Shown here piece by piece: positions 19,601-30,003 of a DNA stretch of 64,000 bases. The stretch covers positions 420,679 through 484,678 of the forward strand of contig KK211224.1 in assembly GCA_000621185.1 (NCBI GenBank). The letters run 5' to 3'. Origin of the DNA: Franconibacter pulveris DSM 19144. Lineage in GTDB: Bacteria > Pseudomonadota > Gammaproteobacteria > Enterobacterales > Enterobacteriaceae. Numbering within the stretch: position 1 is the stretch's first letter; every line of letters starts with the position of its first letter. Both the position numbers and the translations under genes were made by a program. The notes under the pieces were generated by a model that was given only the letters and a program-made list of their open reading frames with translations, did not search any database and was not told the origin of the DNA.

Positions 19601-20000
19601 CGGCGGTACGGGAACCAGCCGCCTCTATGGACGAAAGGACAGTCAGTGGCGCTTTCCTCCGCTGGCGGCGGAGGAGGCGCGCGGTTATCTCGGCGAGCTG
19701 ATTGAAGGGTATAAACAGGGAATGAGCAGTCCGCTGGTTCTGCTTTCTCAGAGCGGCGGCGAATGGCTTAAGGCCTGTTACGACCCGGCCAGCAATACCA
19801 TCGCATGGGATGAAGAGACGCAGCAGAAAGCGCGCAACAAGCTATTGCAGGCCTGGGCTGGCAACCAGATGGTGGAAGGCGAAGGGGCGGATATCTGGTA
19901 CCAGCGCCTCTGGCGCAACCTGGAGCCGGAATATTACGAGGCCATTATTCGTGAAGCGCAGCGCTATCTGCTGCCACTTTTCAGATTCAATCAAAAATAA
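16629..20000 (+). CDS. recC: Exodeoxyribonuclease V subunit gamma, RecC
   Basis: 1123 aa (E. coli 1122). It begins MLRVYHSNRLDVLEAI after CAGGAG. RecC is a helicase-nuclease fold that has lost catalytic residues; it splits the duplex with a pin and scans for Chi in the 3' strand. The NLLRDELAQRL and MRSIPFKVVCLLGMNDGVYPR segments (about 635-690) are characteristic, as is the C-terminal dead-nuclease domain. It is separated from recB by ptrA, the usual enterobacterial order. Confidence 0.97.
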   Translation: MLRVYHSNRLDVLEAIMEFIVERQPLDDPFEPEVVLVQSTGMAQWLQMTLAQKFGIAANITFPLPASFIWDMFVRVLRDIPEESAFTKQNMSWKLMTLLPAMLSRPEFSMLRHYLNDDDDKRKLFQLASRVADLYDQYLVYRPEWLTRWEAGQEIEGLGDAQQWQAPLWKALVEHTAQLGQPQWHRANLYQRFIETLENAQQCPPGLPARVFICGISALPPVYLQALQALGRHIDVHLLFTNPCRYYWGDIKDPAFLARLMSRQRQRHAQSGTSPLFKDNETAFSLFNEEGEQEVGNPLLASWGKLGRDYTYLLSGLEHFEELDVFVDVTPDNLLHSLQYDLLELRNNALAGVTLEEFERSENKRPLDPDDRSVTVHVCHSPQREVEVLHDQLLQMLEADPELTPRDIIVMVADIDSYSPFIQAVFGSASNERWLPWAISDRKARQAHPALQAFITLLSLPDSRFVSEDVLALLEVPALAARFSINEEGLLYLRQWVNESGVRWGIDDDNVRELALPATGQHTWQFGLTRMLLGYAMESHVGEWQEVLPYDESSGLIAELVGHLAELLMQLNLWRKGLSQPRPLAEWLPVCRDMLESFFAPDEETEAALALIEQQWQEMIEQGIAGHYDASVPLNLLRDELAQRLDQERISQRFLAGPVNFCTLMPMRSIPFKVVCLLGMNDGVYPRTLSPLGFDLMSQKPLRGDRSRRDDDRYLFLEALISAQQRLYISYIGRSIQDNSEKYPSVLVQELIDYLAQSHYLPGDEALNCDESARRVKAHLTRLHPRTPFDAENFLPARELQSYAREWLPAASDQGEAHPEFIQALEPEPVEELPFEQLQRFWRHPVRAFFQMRLKVNFRTEESELPDAEPFTLDSLGRYQLNQQLLNTLVEKEDPDLLYRRYRAAGELPYGAFGELFWESQLMEMQTLADRVTAERSNSENLEIDLTLNNVQLTGWLQHVQEDGLLRWRPSLLRVEHGMQLWLEHLVYCASGGTGTSRLYGRKDSQWRFPPLAAEEARGYLGELIEGYKQGMSSPLVLLSQSGGEWLKACYDPASNTIAWDEETQQKARNKLLQAWAGNQMVEGEGADIWYQRLWRNLEPEYYEAIIREAQRYLLPLFRFNQK

Positions 20001-20153
20001 CGTTTCTGTATAAAAATTGCGCAACAGGATCCGTTTCCTTTATCATGCGCATCTTGCTCAGGGCTGATGCAAAAATACAAAACCATCCCGTAACGGGAAA
20101 GCTGTCGTTAATGATGAAAAGCTCAGGAGTTTTTGTGATTAAGAGGTTCGTAA

Positions 20154-23042
20154 ATGCCTGATTGCCAGACCTGGTTTAAAGCGCTCTGTTTATCCGTCGC
20201 CCTTTGGGCCCCTCTCACTCAGGCAGATACAGGTTGGCAACCCATCAAGGAAACCATCCGTAAAAGCGAAAAAGATAACCGCCAGTATCAGGCCATTCGC
20301 CTGGATAACGGTATGGTGGTCTTGCTGGTCTCCGATCCGCAAGCGGTTAAGTCCTTGTCGGCGCTCGTGTTGCCCGTAGGCTCGCTGGAAGATCCAGATG
20401 CCCATCTCGGCCTTGCCCACTACCTTGAGCATATGACGCTGATGGGTTCGAAAAAGTATCCGCAGCCCGAAAGCCTTGCGGAATACCTCAAAATGCATGG
20501 CGGCAGTCACAATGCCAGCACCGCCCCTTATCGCACCGCATTTTATCTGGAAGTGGAAAACGACGCGCTCGATGGGGCAGTGGACAGACTGGCGGATGCG
20601 ATTGCTGAACCCACGCTTGCGAAAATCTATGCTGAACGCGAGCGTAACGCAGTAAATGCTGAGCTGACGATGGCTCGCGCTCGCGACGGTATGCGCATGG
20701 CGCAGGTCAGCGCTGAAACGCTTAATCCGGCCCATCCCGGTTCGCGCTTCTCCGGCGGTAACCTTGAGACGCTGCGTGATAAGCCTGGCAGCCCGTTGCA
20801 GCAAGCGCTGGTGGCCTTTCGCGATAAATATTACTCCGCCAATCTGATGAAAGCGGTGATCTACAGTAACCGGCCCTTGCCGGAACTGGCGAAGCTTGCG
20901 GCACAAACTTACGGACGCGTGCCGAACAAAAATATTGAAAAGCCCGCCATAAACGTACCTGTGGTGACCGAGGCGCAGAAAGGCCTCATTATTCATTATG
21001 TGCCGGTTATGCCGCGCAAGGTTGTGCGCGTAGAGTTTCGCATTGATAACAATAGCGACCAGTTTCGCAGTAAAACCGATGAGCTTATCGGTTATCTCAT
21101 TGGCAACCGCAGCCCTGACACCCTCTCCGACTGGCTGCAAAACGAGGGGCTTGCCGAAGGCGTACGCGCCGACTCCGATCCGGTGGTTAACGGCAACAGC
21201 GGCGTGCTCGCTATCTCTGTTACTCTCACGGACAAAGGGCTGGCTCAGCGCGACCGGGTTGTCGCCGCTGTCTTCAGCTATTTGAATAAGTTGCGTGAAA
21301 AAGGCATCGACAAACGCTATTTCGACGAACTGGCGAACGTGCTTGATCTCGATTTCCGTTATCCCTCAATCACCCGGGATATGGATTATGTGGAGTGGCT
21401 GGCGGACACCATGATCCGCGTGCCGGTTGAGCACACGCTGGATGTGGTCAACATTGCTGATCGCTACGATCCGCAGGCGATTAACGCGCGGCTGGCAATG
21501 ATGACGCCGGAGAATGCCCGCGTCTGGTATATCAGCCCTGACGAACCGCATAACAAAATGGCCTATTTTGTCGATGCGCCTTACCAGGTGGACAAAATTC
21601 CTGCCGCCACGCTGAAAAGCTGGCGCGAACAGGCGGATAATATTTCCCTTAAATTACCCGAGTTGAACCCGTACATTCCGGATGATTTCACGCTTATCAA
21701 GCCGGAAAAAGCTTTCGCTCATCCAGAGTTGCTGGTGAATGAGCCAGGCCTGCGCGTGGTTTACAGCCCAAGCCAGTATTTCAGCAGCGAGCCGAGAGCG
21801 GACATCACGATGGTGCTGCGTAATCCCCAGGCGATGGACAGTGCTAAAAATCAGGTGCTGTTCGCGCTTAATGATTATCTGGCTGGGGTGGCGCTGGACG
21901 AATTAAGCAATCAGGCGGCAGTCGGTGGCATCAGCTTTTCCACCAATGCCAACAATGGACTGATGCTTAACGCTAACGGTTACACGCAGCGGTTGCCGCA
22001 GCTTTTCCAGGCATTGTTGAACGGTTATTTCTCCTACAGCGCAACGGAAGAGCAGCTGGCGCAGGCGAAATCCTGGTATAGCCGAATGCTGGAATCGGCA
22101 GATAAAGGCAAAGCCTACGAGCAGGCTATTATGCCCGTGCAGATGGTTTCTCAGGTGCCTTATTTTCAGCGCGAAGCGCGTCGGGCGCTGCTGGATAAGA
22201 TAACCTTGCATGAGGTCATGCGTTATCGTGACAACCTCAAAACTCAGGGGCGGCCGGAATTCCTGATGCTTGGCAATATAACGCCGGAGCAGGCCAGCAA
22301 GCTCGCCCATGATGTAAAGACATCGCTTGGCGCGAATGGCAACGAGTGGTGCCGTAATAAAGACGTGGTGGTGGACAAAAAGCGGCAGGTTATTTTTAAC
22401 AAAGCGGGCAGCAGCACTGATTCGGCATTAGCAGCGGTGTTCGTACCGAAAGGGTATAACGAAACCGTCAGCTCCGCTTACAGCGCGCTGCTTGGCCAGA
22501 TTATTCAGCCCTGGTTCTATACCCAACTGCGCACTCAGGAACAGCTAGGATATGCCGTTTTCGCTTTCCCGATGGGCATTGGCCGCCAGTGGGGGCTGGG
22601 TTTCCTGCTGCAAAGCAGCGATAAGCAGCCCGCTTTCCTGTGGGAGCGGTATAAAGCCTTCTTCGCCACGGCGGAAGAGCGCCTGCGTAAGCTCGACCCG
22701 CAGGAGTTCGCCCAAACGCAGCAGGGCGTTATCAACCAGATGCTCCAGGCTCCCCAGACGCTTTCGGAAGAAGCCTCTCGGGTAAGTAAAGATTTTGACC
22801 GGGGGAATATGGCTTTTGATTCACGTGATAAAGTAATCGCGGAAATTAAAACGCTGACGCCGCAAAAACTGGCCGATTTCTTCCATCAGGCTGTGATTGA
22901 CCCTACCGGCATGGCCGTTTTGTCTCAGGTCTCCGGTATTCATAACGGCAAGGCGGAATACGCCGCGCCGCAAGGCTGGGAAGTGCAGGAGAGCGTCAGC
23001 GGTTTGCAACAATCTTTACCCCTGATGAGTGACAAAGAATGA
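20154..23042 (+). CDS. ptrA: Protease III (pitrilysin), periplasmic M16 metallopeptidase
   Basis: 962 aa, as in E. coli. A Sec signal peptide of about 24 residues ends ...LTQA. The inverted zinc motif HxxEH is at H89, E92 and H93 (LAHYLEHMTLMGS), with the distal Glu in ERNAVNAEL around 165-172. It degrades small peptides such as insulin B chain in the periplasm; the biological substrate is unclear. It sits between recC and recB and overlaps recB by 4 nt (ATGA). Confidence 0.97.
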   Translation: MPDCQTWFKALCLSVALWAPLTQADTGWQPIKETIRKSEKDNRQYQAIRLDNGMVVLLVSDPQAVKSLSALVLPVGSLEDPDAHLGLAHYLEHMTLMGSKKYPQPESLAEYLKMHGGSHNASTAPYRTAFYLEVENDALDGAVDRLADAIAEPTLAKIYAERERNAVNAELTMARARDGMRMAQVSAETLNPAHPGSRFSGGNLETLRDKPGSPLQQALVAFRDKYYSANLMKAVIYSNRPLPELAKLAAQTYGRVPNKNIEKPAINVPVVTEAQKGLIIHYVPVMPRKVVRVEFRIDNNSDQFRSKTDELIGYLIGNRSPDTLSDWLQNEGLAEGVRADSDPVVNGNSGVLAISVTLTDKGLAQRDRVVAAVFSYLNKLREKGIDKRYFDELANVLDLDFRYPSITRDMDYVEWLADTMIRVPVEHTLDVVNIADRYDPQAINARLAMMTPENARVWYISPDEPHNKMAYFVDAPYQVDKIPAATLKSWREQADNISLKLPELNPYIPDDFTLIKPEKAFAHPELLVNEPGLRVVYSPSQYFSSEPRADITMVLRNPQAMDSAKNQVLFALNDYLAGVALDELSNQAAVGGISFSTNANNGLMLNANGYTQRLPQLFQALLNGYFSYSATEEQLAQAKSWYSRMLESADKGKAYEQAIMPVQMVSQVPYFQREARRALLDKITLHEVMRYRDNLKTQGRPEFLMLGNITPEQASKLAHDVKTSLGANGNEWCRNKDVVVDKKRQVIFNKAGSSTDSALAAVFVPKGYNETVSSAYSALLGQIIQPWFYTQLRTQEQLGYAVFAFPMGIGRQWGLGFLLQSSDKQPAFLWERYKAFFATAEERLRKLDPQEFAQTQQGVINQMLQAPQTLSEEASRVSKDFDRGNMAFDSRDKVIAEIKTLTPQKLADFFHQAVIDPTGMAVLSQVSGIHNGKAEYAAPQGWEVQESVSGLQQSLPLMSDKE

Positions 23043-26000
23043 CCGATGAACGCGCAGAGTCCCTTGATCCCCTTCGCTTGCCGTTGTTGGGTGAACGGCT
23101 GATTGAAGCCTCTGCCGGGACCGGAAAAACCTTTACCATCGCCGCGCTTTATCTGCGGCTCTTGCTGGGGCTGGGCGGCGAGAACGCCCATCCCCGTCCG
23201 CTATCTGTTGAAGAGTTGTTGGTCGTTACCTTTACCGAGGCCGCGACGGAAGAACTACGCGGGCGTATCCGCAGCAATATCCACGAGCTGCGCGTCGCCT
23301 GCCTGCGCGAACGCACCGACGACCCGCTTTATCAGCGGCTGCTGGATGAAATCCCGGATAAGCGTCACGCGGCGCAAACGCTGCTGCTGGCGGAGCGGCA
23401 GATGGACGAAGCGGCTATCTTTACCATTCACGGCTTTTGTCAGCGCATGCTGAGCCTGAATGCTTTTGAGTCCGGTATGCCATTTGAACAGCAGCTGATT
23501 GAAGATGAATCTCTGCTGCGCTACCAGGCGTGCGCCGATTTCTGGCGGCGCCACTGTTACCCGCTGCCTAAAGCAGTCGCCCGCGCCATCAGCGAACTGT
23601 GGGACGGGCCGGAGTCGCTGCTGCGCGATATCAGCGGCTTTTTGCATGGCGAAGCGCCGCAAATTAAAGCGCCGCCGCAGGATGCGGAAACTCTGGAGGC
23701 GCGGCATCAACAAATTATCGACCGTATCGATCAGATTAAAAGCCAGTGGCGTTCGCTTGCGGATGAGATTGGCGCCATGATCGCCGGTTCCGGCGTCGAT
23801 AAGCGAAGCTTCAGCAGTAAAAACCTGCCTGCCTGGCTTGATAAGGTCAACGCCTGGGCGCAGGAAGAAACGCAGTCTTACCAGTTGCCGGACGCGCTGG
23901 GCAAATTCGCTCAGTCCAACCTGATTGAAAAAACGAAAAAGGGCGAGCCGCCTCGCCATCCGCTATTTGAAGCGATCGACGAGCTGTTGCTGGAGCCATT
24001 AACCATCCGCGACCTGGTAATGGCGCGGGCGATGGCGGAGATCCGCGCGACCGTCGCCCAGGAAAAACGCCGTCGCGGCGAGCTTGGCTTCGACGACATG
24101 TTAAGTCGACTGGATGAAGCGCTGAATCAGCCAGGAGGCGACGCGCTGGCGCTGGCTATCCGTACCCGTTATCCGGCGGCGATGATCGATGAATTTCAGG
24201 ATACGGACCCGCAACAATACCGTATCTTCCGTCGCATCTGGCTTGGCCAGCCTGATACCGCGCTGTTGCTGATTGGTGACCCGAAACAGGCGATTTACGC
24301 GTTTCGCGGCGCAGATATCTTTACTTATATGAAGGCGCGTAGCGAAGTTAGCGCTCACTATACTCTTGATACCAACTGGCGTTCCGCGCCGGGAATGGTG
24401 GAAAGCGTTAACCGACTTTTTAGTCTGCTCGATAATCCTTTTCTGTTTCAGGATATTCCTTTCCAGCCGGTAAAATCCGCGCCGCGCAATCAGTCGCTGC
24501 GTTTTACTATGCACGGCCAGACCCAGCCTTCCATGAGATTCTGGTTAATGGAGGGCGAAGGCGCCGGAGTAAGCGATTACCAACAATATATGGCGCAGGT
24601 TTGCGCCCACCAGATCCGCGACTGGCTGGCGGCAGGGCTGCGCGGCGAGGCGCTGCTTTGCAAAGGCGATGAAGCAAGGCCGGTGCAGGCTTCCGATATC
24701 ACCGTGCTGGTGCGCAACCGTATTGAAGCTTCGGTCGTGCGCGAGGCGCTGAATGCGCTGAATATTCCTTCGGTTTATCTCTCGAATCGCGACAGCGTCT
24801 TCGCCACTCAGGAGGCGCTGGAACTGCTCTGGCTGCTGCAGGCCGTACTGGCGCCGGAGGTGGAAACCCGCCTGCGCAGCGCAATGGCGGCCAGCATGCT
24901 CGGGCTGGACGCGCGGGCCATCGAAGCGCTTAACCGCGATGAAAGCGCCTGGGATGAACTGGTCGAAGAGTTTGACGGCTACCGACAAATCTGGCTTAAG
25001 CGCGGCGTAATGCCTATGCTGCGCGTGCTGATGACAAAGCGTCAGGTTGCGGAAAACCTGCTGGCGACGCCAGGTGGCGAGCGGCGGTTAACGGACATTC
25101 TGCACCTGAGTGAATTATTGCAGGAGGCTTCCGCGCAAGCGGACAGCGAGTACGCGCTGGTGCGCTGGCTGGCGCAGCATATCGCCGAGCCGGATGCGAA
25201 CGCCGCCAGCCAGCAACTGCGCCTTGAGAGCGATAAGCATCTGGTGCAGATAGTCACTATCCATAAATCCAAAGGGCTGGAATATCCGCTGGTCTGGCTG
25301 CCTTTTATCGCCGACTTCCGCGAACAAAAAATGGGTTTTTACCATGACCGCGAAACCTTTGCGGCAGTGCTGGATTTGAGCAACGACGCGAGCAGCGTGG
25401 AGCTTGCCGAGGCGGAGCGGCTGGCGGAGGATTTACGTCTGCTTTATGTCGCCTTAACCCGTTCGGTCTGGCATTGCAGTCTGGGCATTGCGCCGCTTTT
25501 TCGCAGCCGCGGAGCGAAGAATGGTGAAACCGATCTGCACCGTAGCGCGCTTGGGCGTCTTATTCAGCGAGGCGAGGCGCTGGATGCAAACGGCCTCAAA
25601 CGCTGCCTGGAGGCTCTCTGCGATGATGCTATCGCCTTAAACGAGCCGGCAGAGCCGGACAACAGCCCCTGGACGCCGCCGCCCGGCGAAGCGTTGAGCC
25701 TCGCTGCGCGTGAGTTGCAGCGTCGTATCGTTGATGAATGGCGCGTCACCAGCTATTCCGGGTTACAGCAGCACGGCCCCACTTTTGCCCAGGACTGGGT
25801 ACCGAAGCTTGATATCGACGCGGCAGGCGATCGCGAGACGCAAAGCGCGCCGGCGATGACGCCGCACACCTTTCCTCGCGGGGCTTCGCCAGGCACTTTC
25901 CTGCACGGCCTGTTTGAAAACCTGGACTTCACCCAGCCTGTGCGGGAGGAATGGGTCAGCGAGCAGCTTTTGCTGGGTGGTTTTGACGAAAGCTGGCAGC

Positions 26001-26581
26001 CTGTTATGACGCAGTGGATAGAAAGCGTACTGCGCGCGCCGCTAAATGATAGCGGCGTATCGTTAAATCAGCTCGCTGCGAAGGACAAACAGGTGGAGCT
26101 GGAGTTTTATGTGCCGATTAACGCCACGCTCGCCCCGCAGGCGTTGGACGCGCTGATTCGCCGTCACGATCCGCTTTCCGCTGGCTGCCCGCCACTCGAT
26201 TTCCGTCAGGTTCGCGGCATGCTGAAAGGCTTTATCGACCTGGTGTTTCGCTGGCAGGGGCGTTACTACCTGCTCGATTATAAATCGAACTGGCTTGGCG
26301 ACAGCCCGGCGGCTTATACCCGCGACGCGATGGCGCAGGCGATGCAGTCGCACCGTTACGATCTGCAATATCAGCTTTATACGCTGGCGCTGCACCGCTA
26401 TTTGCGCCACCGGCTGGCGGATTATGACTATGAGCGCCATTTTGGCGGCGTAATTTATCTTTTTCTGCGCGGGGTCACGGGTGATGACGCTTCGCAGGGC
26501 ATTTTCACCACCCGCCCGGCGCTTGAGCTGGTAGAAGGTATGGATGCGTTGTTTGCCGGTGAGCAGGAGGTAGCGTCATGA
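23039..26581 (+). CDS. recB: Exodeoxyribonuclease V subunit beta, RecB
   Basis: 1180 aa, same as E. coli. UvrD/Rep-type 3'-5' helicase with Walker [10 protein letters not shown] (K30), [14 protein letters not shown] as Walker B, and [11 protein letters not shown]. The C-terminal nuclease domain keeps D1080 and K1082 (LLDYKSN), exactly at E. coli numbering, so nuclease activity and RecA loading should be intact. Its start is embedded in the ptrA stop and its stop in the recD start (ATGA at both ends), giving strict translational coupling. Confidence 0.97.
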   Translation: MTDERAESLDPLRLPLLGERLIEASAGTGKTFTIAALYLRLLLGLGGENAHPRPLSVEELLVVTFTEAATEELRGRIRSNIHELRVACLRERTDDPLYQRLLDEIPDKRHAAQTLLLAERQMDEAAIFTIHGFCQRMLSLNAFESGMPFEQQLIEDESLLRYQACADFWRRHCYPLPKAVARAISELWDGPESLLRDISGFLHGEAPQIKAPPQDAETLEARHQQIIDRIDQIKSQWRSLADEIGAMIAGSGVDKRSFSSKNLPAWLDKVNAWAQEETQSYQLPDALGKFAQSNLIEKTKKGEPPRHPLFEAIDELLLEPLTIRDLVMARAMAEIRATVAQEKRRRGELGFDDMLSRLDEALNQPGGDALALAIRTRYPAAMIDEFQDTDPQQYRIFRRIWLGQPDTALLLIGDPKQAIYAFRGADIFTYMKARSEVSAHYTLDTNWRSAPGMVESVNRLFSLLDNPFLFQDIPFQPVKSAPRNQSLRFTMHGQTQPSMRFWLMEGEGAGVSDYQQYMAQVCAHQIRDWLAAGLRGEALLCKGDEARPVQASDITVLVRNRIEASVVREALNALNIPSVYLSNRDSVFATQEALELLWLLQAVLAPEVETRLRSAMAASMLGLDARAIEALNRDESAWDELVEEFDGYRQIWLKRGVMPMLRVLMTKRQVAENLLATPGGERRLTDILHLSELLQEASAQADSEYALVRWLAQHIAEPDANAASQQLRLESDKHLVQIVTIHKSKGLEYPLVWLPFIADFREQKMGFYHDRETFAAVLDLSNDASSVELAEAERLAEDLRLLYVALTRSVWHCSLGIAPLFRSRGAKNGETDLHRSALGRLIQRGEALDANGLKRCLEALCDDAIALNEPAEPDNSPWTPPPGEALSLAARELQRRIVDEWRVTSYSGLQQHGPTFAQDWVPKLDIDAAGDRETQSAPAMTPHTFPRGASPGTFLHGLFENLDFTQPVREEWVSEQLLLGGFDESWQPVMTQWIESVLRAPLNDSGVSLNQLAAKDKQVELEFYVPINATLAPQALDALIRRHDPLSAGCPPLDFRQVRGMLKGFIDLVFRWQGRYYLLDYKSNWLGDSPAAYTRDAMAQAMQSHRYDLQYQLYTLALHRYLRHRLADYDYERHFGGVIYLFLRGVTGDDASQGIFTTRPALELVEGMDALFAGEQEVAS

Positions 26582-28413
26582 AGATGCAGGAACTTATTCA
26601 ACAGGCGGTCCGGCACAAGCTGCTGCGTCCGCTGGATGCGCAGTTCGCCATGATGGTAGCGAGCAATGAAGAGCCCGCGATGATGCTGGCCGCAGCGCTG
26701 GTCAGCCGCGACGCAGGTGAAGGGCATGTTTGCCTGCCTGTAAGCCGGCTTTGCGTTGAGCACTGCTTCCCCGGCAGGCAGCAGGAGCCGCTCGCGCAGG
26801 CGTTATTCGACGCCGCAGGCAATCCGCAAAACTGGCGCGAGGTGCTGCTGGCTTCAAGAGCGGTCAGCGAAGACGGCGCGCCAACGCCGCTTAAGCTGAT
26901 TGGCGAACGGCTTTATCTCAACCGCATGTGGCGACATGAACAGGCGGTCGCCGCCTTCTTCCGCCAGCAAAATCTGGTCATCACGGCGGATGAGGCGAAG
27001 CTAAACCAGGTGCTGAATGAACTTTTTGCGCCAACTGACGAGGTTGACTGGCAGAAAGTCGCGGCGGCGGTGGCGTTAACCCGCCGTATCTCGGTGATAT
27101 CCGGCGGTCCCGGCACCGGCAAAACCACCACCGTGGCAAAACTGCTGGCGGCGATAGTGCGGCTGGCGGGCGACAAACCTCCACGTATTCGCCTCGCCGC
27201 GCCGACCGGCAAAGCGGCGGCGCGCCTGACTGAGTCGCTCGGCGCTGCGCTGCGCCGTCTGCCGCTGGAGAAAACGCAAAAAGAGGCGCTGCCGGACGAC
27301 GCAAGCACCCTGCATCGCCTGCTGGGCGCGCAGCCTGGCAGCCAGCGGCTGCGTTATCACGAGGGTAATCCGCTGCATCTGGATGTACTGGTGGTGGATG
27401 AAGCCTCAATGATCGATTTGCCGATGATGGCGCGCCTTATCGCGGCGCTGCCTTCTCATGCGCGAGTGATCTTCCTGGGCGATCGCGACCAGCTCGCCTC
27501 AGTCGAAGCCGGCGCCGTGCTGGGTGACATTTGTCACTACGTCAGCCATGGCTTTACCGCCGCCAGGGCGCAGGAGTTAAGCCGTATTACGGGCTGCCAG
27601 ATAGCCGCAGGAGAGAGCGAACAGGCCGCCCAACTGCGGGATTGCCTTTGCCTGCTGCAAAAAAGCTATCGCTTTGGCAGCCATTCCGGTATCGGACGGC
27701 TGGCTTTTGCGGTCAACGGCAGCGACCACCGTGCGGCGCGCAGCGCCTTTTCCCAAAATTTTGACGATATCGCCAAAAAGCCGCTGCAAAGCGGCGAAGA
27801 TTACACGCGCATGGTTGCCGAGTCGCTGGAGGGCTATCAGCGTTTTCTCGCGTCGTTGCAGGAAGGCGCCGAACCTCAAACGGTTTTGCAGGCATTCGGC
27901 GAATTTCAGCTGCTTTGCGCGCTGCGCGAAGGGCCTTTCGGCGTTGCCGGATTAAACGAACGGCTGGAGCAGGCGCTGGCGCAGCGGCGGGTTATTACGC
28001 GCGCGCCGCTTTCTCGCTGGTATGAAGGTAGGCCGGTAATGATTAGCCGTAACGACAGCGCGCTGGGGCTGTTTAATGGCGATATCGGCATTGCGCTCGA
28101 CCGGGGGCAGGGGCTGCGCGTCTGGTTCCCTATGCCGGATGGCACCGTGAAGGCCGTGCAGCCGAGCCGTCTTCCGGCGCACGATACCGCCTGGGCGATG
28201 ACGGTACATAAATCACAGGGGTCGGAGTTTGATCACGCGGCGTTGATCCTGCCCGGTCAGTTTGTGCCGGTTGTGACGCGCGAGCTGGTTTATACCGCCA
28301 TTACCCGCGCCCGCAGCCGGCTTTCGCTTTATACCGATGACCGGGTCTTTGAGCAGGCTATCGCCACCCGTACCGAGCGACGCAGCGGGTTGATGGCGCA
28401 TTTTCAGGAATAG
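26578..28413 (+). CDS. recD: Exodeoxyribonuclease V subunit alpha, RecD
   Basis: 611 aa (E. coli 608). Superfamily 1B 5'-3' helicase: Walker [11 protein letters not shown] with K182, Walker [12 protein letters not shown] (about 282-292), and the motif VI region [12 protein letters not shown] and [10 protein letters not shown] near the C-terminus. It forms RecBCD with the two preceding products and restrains RecA loading before Chi. Start overlaps the recB stop by 4 nt. Confidence 0.97.
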   Translation: MKMQELIQQAVRHKLLRPLDAQFAMMVASNEEPAMMLAAALVSRDAGEGHVCLPVSRLCVEHCFPGRQQEPLAQALFDAAGNPQNWREVLLASRAVSEDGAPTPLKLIGERLYLNRMWRHEQAVAAFFRQQNLVITADEAKLNQVLNELFAPTDEVDWQKVAAAVALTRRISVISGGPGTGKTTTVAKLLAAIVRLAGDKPPRIRLAAPTGKAAARLTESLGAALRRLPLEKTQKEALPDDASTLHRLLGAQPGSQRLRYHEGNPLHLDVLVVDEASMIDLPMMARLIAALPSHARVIFLGDRDQLASVEAGAVLGDICHYVSHGFTAARAQELSRITGCQIAAGESEQAAQLRDCLCLLQKSYRFGSHSGIGRLAFAVNGSDHRAARSAFSQNFDDIAKKPLQSGEDYTRMVAESLEGYQRFLASLQEGAEPQTVLQAFGEFQLLCALREGPFGVAGLNERLEQALAQRRVITRAPLSRWYEGRPVMISRNDSALGLFNGDIGIALDRGQGLRVWFPMPDGTVKAVQPSRLPAHDTAWAMTVHKSQGSEFDHAALILPGQFVPVVTRELVYTAITRARSRLSLYTDDRVFEQAIATRTERRSGLMAHFQE

Positions 28414-28414
28414 A

Positions 28415-28434
28415 AGGCCGCTTACGCGCGGCCT
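28415..28434. terminator. Hairpin between convergent recD and argA
   Basis: AGGCCGC-TTACGC-GCGGCCT, directly after the recD stop and just before the argA stop. No clear T tract on either strand, so it is a 3'-end hairpin of uncertain terminating strength. Confidence 0.5.
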
Positions 28435-28439
28435 GAGCG

Positions 28440-29771
28440 CTAGGTGAGGTCCGCCATCAGCACTTTGGAGCGCCGCTGGTAATTGTACATCTGCTTTTTA
28501 CTCTCGGGCAGCGAGTCGATGTCCACGGGCGTAAAGCCCCGCTCCTGGAACCAGTGGATGCTGCGGGTGGTGAGCACAAAAAGTTTGCTCAGCCCCATCT
28601 GCTTCGCCTGGCTTGCCACGCGCTGCAACAGCGCCTCGCCGCGCGACGAGCTGCGGTAGTCCGGATGCACCGCCACGCAGGCCATTTCACCAATCTTCTC
28701 TTCCGGGAAAGGATAGAGCGCGGCGCAGGCGATAGTCAGGTTGTCGCGCTGAATAATCGTGAACTTGTCTATCTCCATCTCCAGCTGTTCGCGGGAGCGG
28801 CGCACCAGAATACCCTGCTGCTCCAGCGGGCGGATCAGCTCCAGAATGCCGCCGATGTCGTTAATCGTGGCGCGACGGATCTGCTCGGCGCTCTCCATCA
28901 CTATCTGCGTGCCAATCCCTTCGCGTGAGAAAAGCTCCTGCAGCAACGCGCCATCTTCCTGATAGCTGATTAAATGGCTGCGGCGCACGCCGCTGCGGCA
29001 GGCCTTCACTGCGCCGCGCAAAAAGCGCACGGTGCCGGAGTGATAGTCTCCCGCCGCTTCCAGCGCTTCCACCCGCGCCTGGGCTTCGTTCGGGAAAAGT
29101 TCGGAGACGATAGCGCCGGTTTCGTCCATCACCCCCTGCGAAGAGCAGAAGCCGATCATCTTTTCTGCTTTCAGTTTGATGGCCAGCTGCGTCGCAATCT
29201 CTTCCGATGTCAGGTTAAAACTTTCACCGGTAACGGAAACCGCCACCGGCCCCATCAGCACAATCGCGCCGCTGTCGAGCTGACGATGGATCGCCTCTTC
29301 ATCAATGCGGCGAATGCGCCCGCTATGGCAGTAATCCACGCCGTCATCCACGCCGAGCGGCTGGGCGATAATAAAATTGCCGCTTACCACGTTGATATGC
29401 GCGCCCTGCAGCGGCGTATTATTCAGGCTCATGGAGAGGCGCGCGGTAATGTCGAGTTGTAGAAGGCCAGCCGCCTGTTTTACCAGGTCGAGCGTGCGGG
29501 CGTCCGTCACGCGGGTATGTTTGTGATAAATCGGTTCGTGATGATGGGCCGCAAGGTTAGCGTCTATTTGCGGGCGAGCGCCATAGACGACCACCAGCCG
29601 GATGCCAAGACTATGCAGTAAGCCGATGTCATTGACGATATTAGAGAAATTCTCATGCTCAATGGCTTCGCCGCCAAGCATAATGACAAACGTTTTTCCC
29701 CGATGCGCGTTAATATAGGGAACAGAATGACGGAATCCCTGGACCAGCTCGGTTCGACGCTCCTTCACCAC
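28440..29771 (-). CDS. argA: N-acetylglutamate synthase ArgA
   Basis: 443 aa with the GTG at 29771 ([12 protein letters not shown]), which reproduces the E. coli length; a TTG five codons upstream is possible but GAGGGG sits at correct spacing for the GTG. An amino-acid-kinase-like domain (about 1-290) binds arginine for feedback inhibition, and a C-terminal GNAT domain (about 295-443) acetylates glutamate. It is the first step of arginine biosynthesis. Two ArgR boxes lie just upstream. Confidence 0.97.
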   Translation of the reverse strand: MVKERRTELVQGFRHSVPYINAHRGKTFVIMLGGEAIEHENFSNIVNDIGLLHSLGIRLVVVYGARPQIDANLAAHHHEPIYHKHTRVTDARTLDLVKQAAGLLQLDITARLSMSLNNTPLQGAHINVVSGNFIIAQPLGVDDGVDYCHSGRIRRIDEEAIHRQLDSGAIVLMGPVAVSVTGESFNLTSEEIATQLAIKLKAEKMIGFCSSQGVMDETGAIVSELFPNEAQARVEALEAAGDYHSGTVRFLRGAVKACRSGVRRSHLISYQEDGALLQELFSREGIGTQIVMESAEQIRRATINDIGGILELIRPLEQQGILVRRSREQLEMEIDKFTIIQRDNLTIACAALYPFPEEKIGEMACVAVHPDYRSSSRGEALLQRVASQAKQMGLSKLFVLTTRSIHWFQERGFTPVDIDSLPESKKQMYNYQRRSKVLMADLT

Positions 29772-29784
29772 GGCTAAACCCCTC

Positions 29785-29823
29785 AATGCATGATTATTCG
29801 TAATTTATGTATTTTTATTCTTT
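29785..29823. promoter_or_regulatory. Tandem ARG boxes (ArgR operator) of argA
   Basis: Two imperfect 18-nt ARG boxes lie upstream of the argA start: one containing ATGCATGATTATTC (from 29786) and one containing ATGTATTTTTATTC (from 29807). Equivalent positions are 21 nt apart, i.e. 18 plus a 3-nt spacer, the standard ArgR hexamer arrangement. Each keeps the TG-AT and ATTC halves of the consensus. Confidence 0.72.
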
Positions 29824-30003
29824 TCCTGCCCACCATGCAAGCAACAATTTCGCGCAATGCAAGCGCTGAACATCGGGCAAAAGCCGCCCAACGTGATTGT
29901 TTACCCTTTTATAGATGACAGCTAAAGCACCATTCGCTAAAGTTTTCCGCCTGTTTTTACGATGTTATGTCAGGGTTTGGTTTTTATTCTGCTCGGGAGA
30001 GGC

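Noticed and set aside
20190-21140. 316-codon minus-strand frame opposite ptrA
   Set aside because: Antisense shadow; no start context and ptrA is intact.
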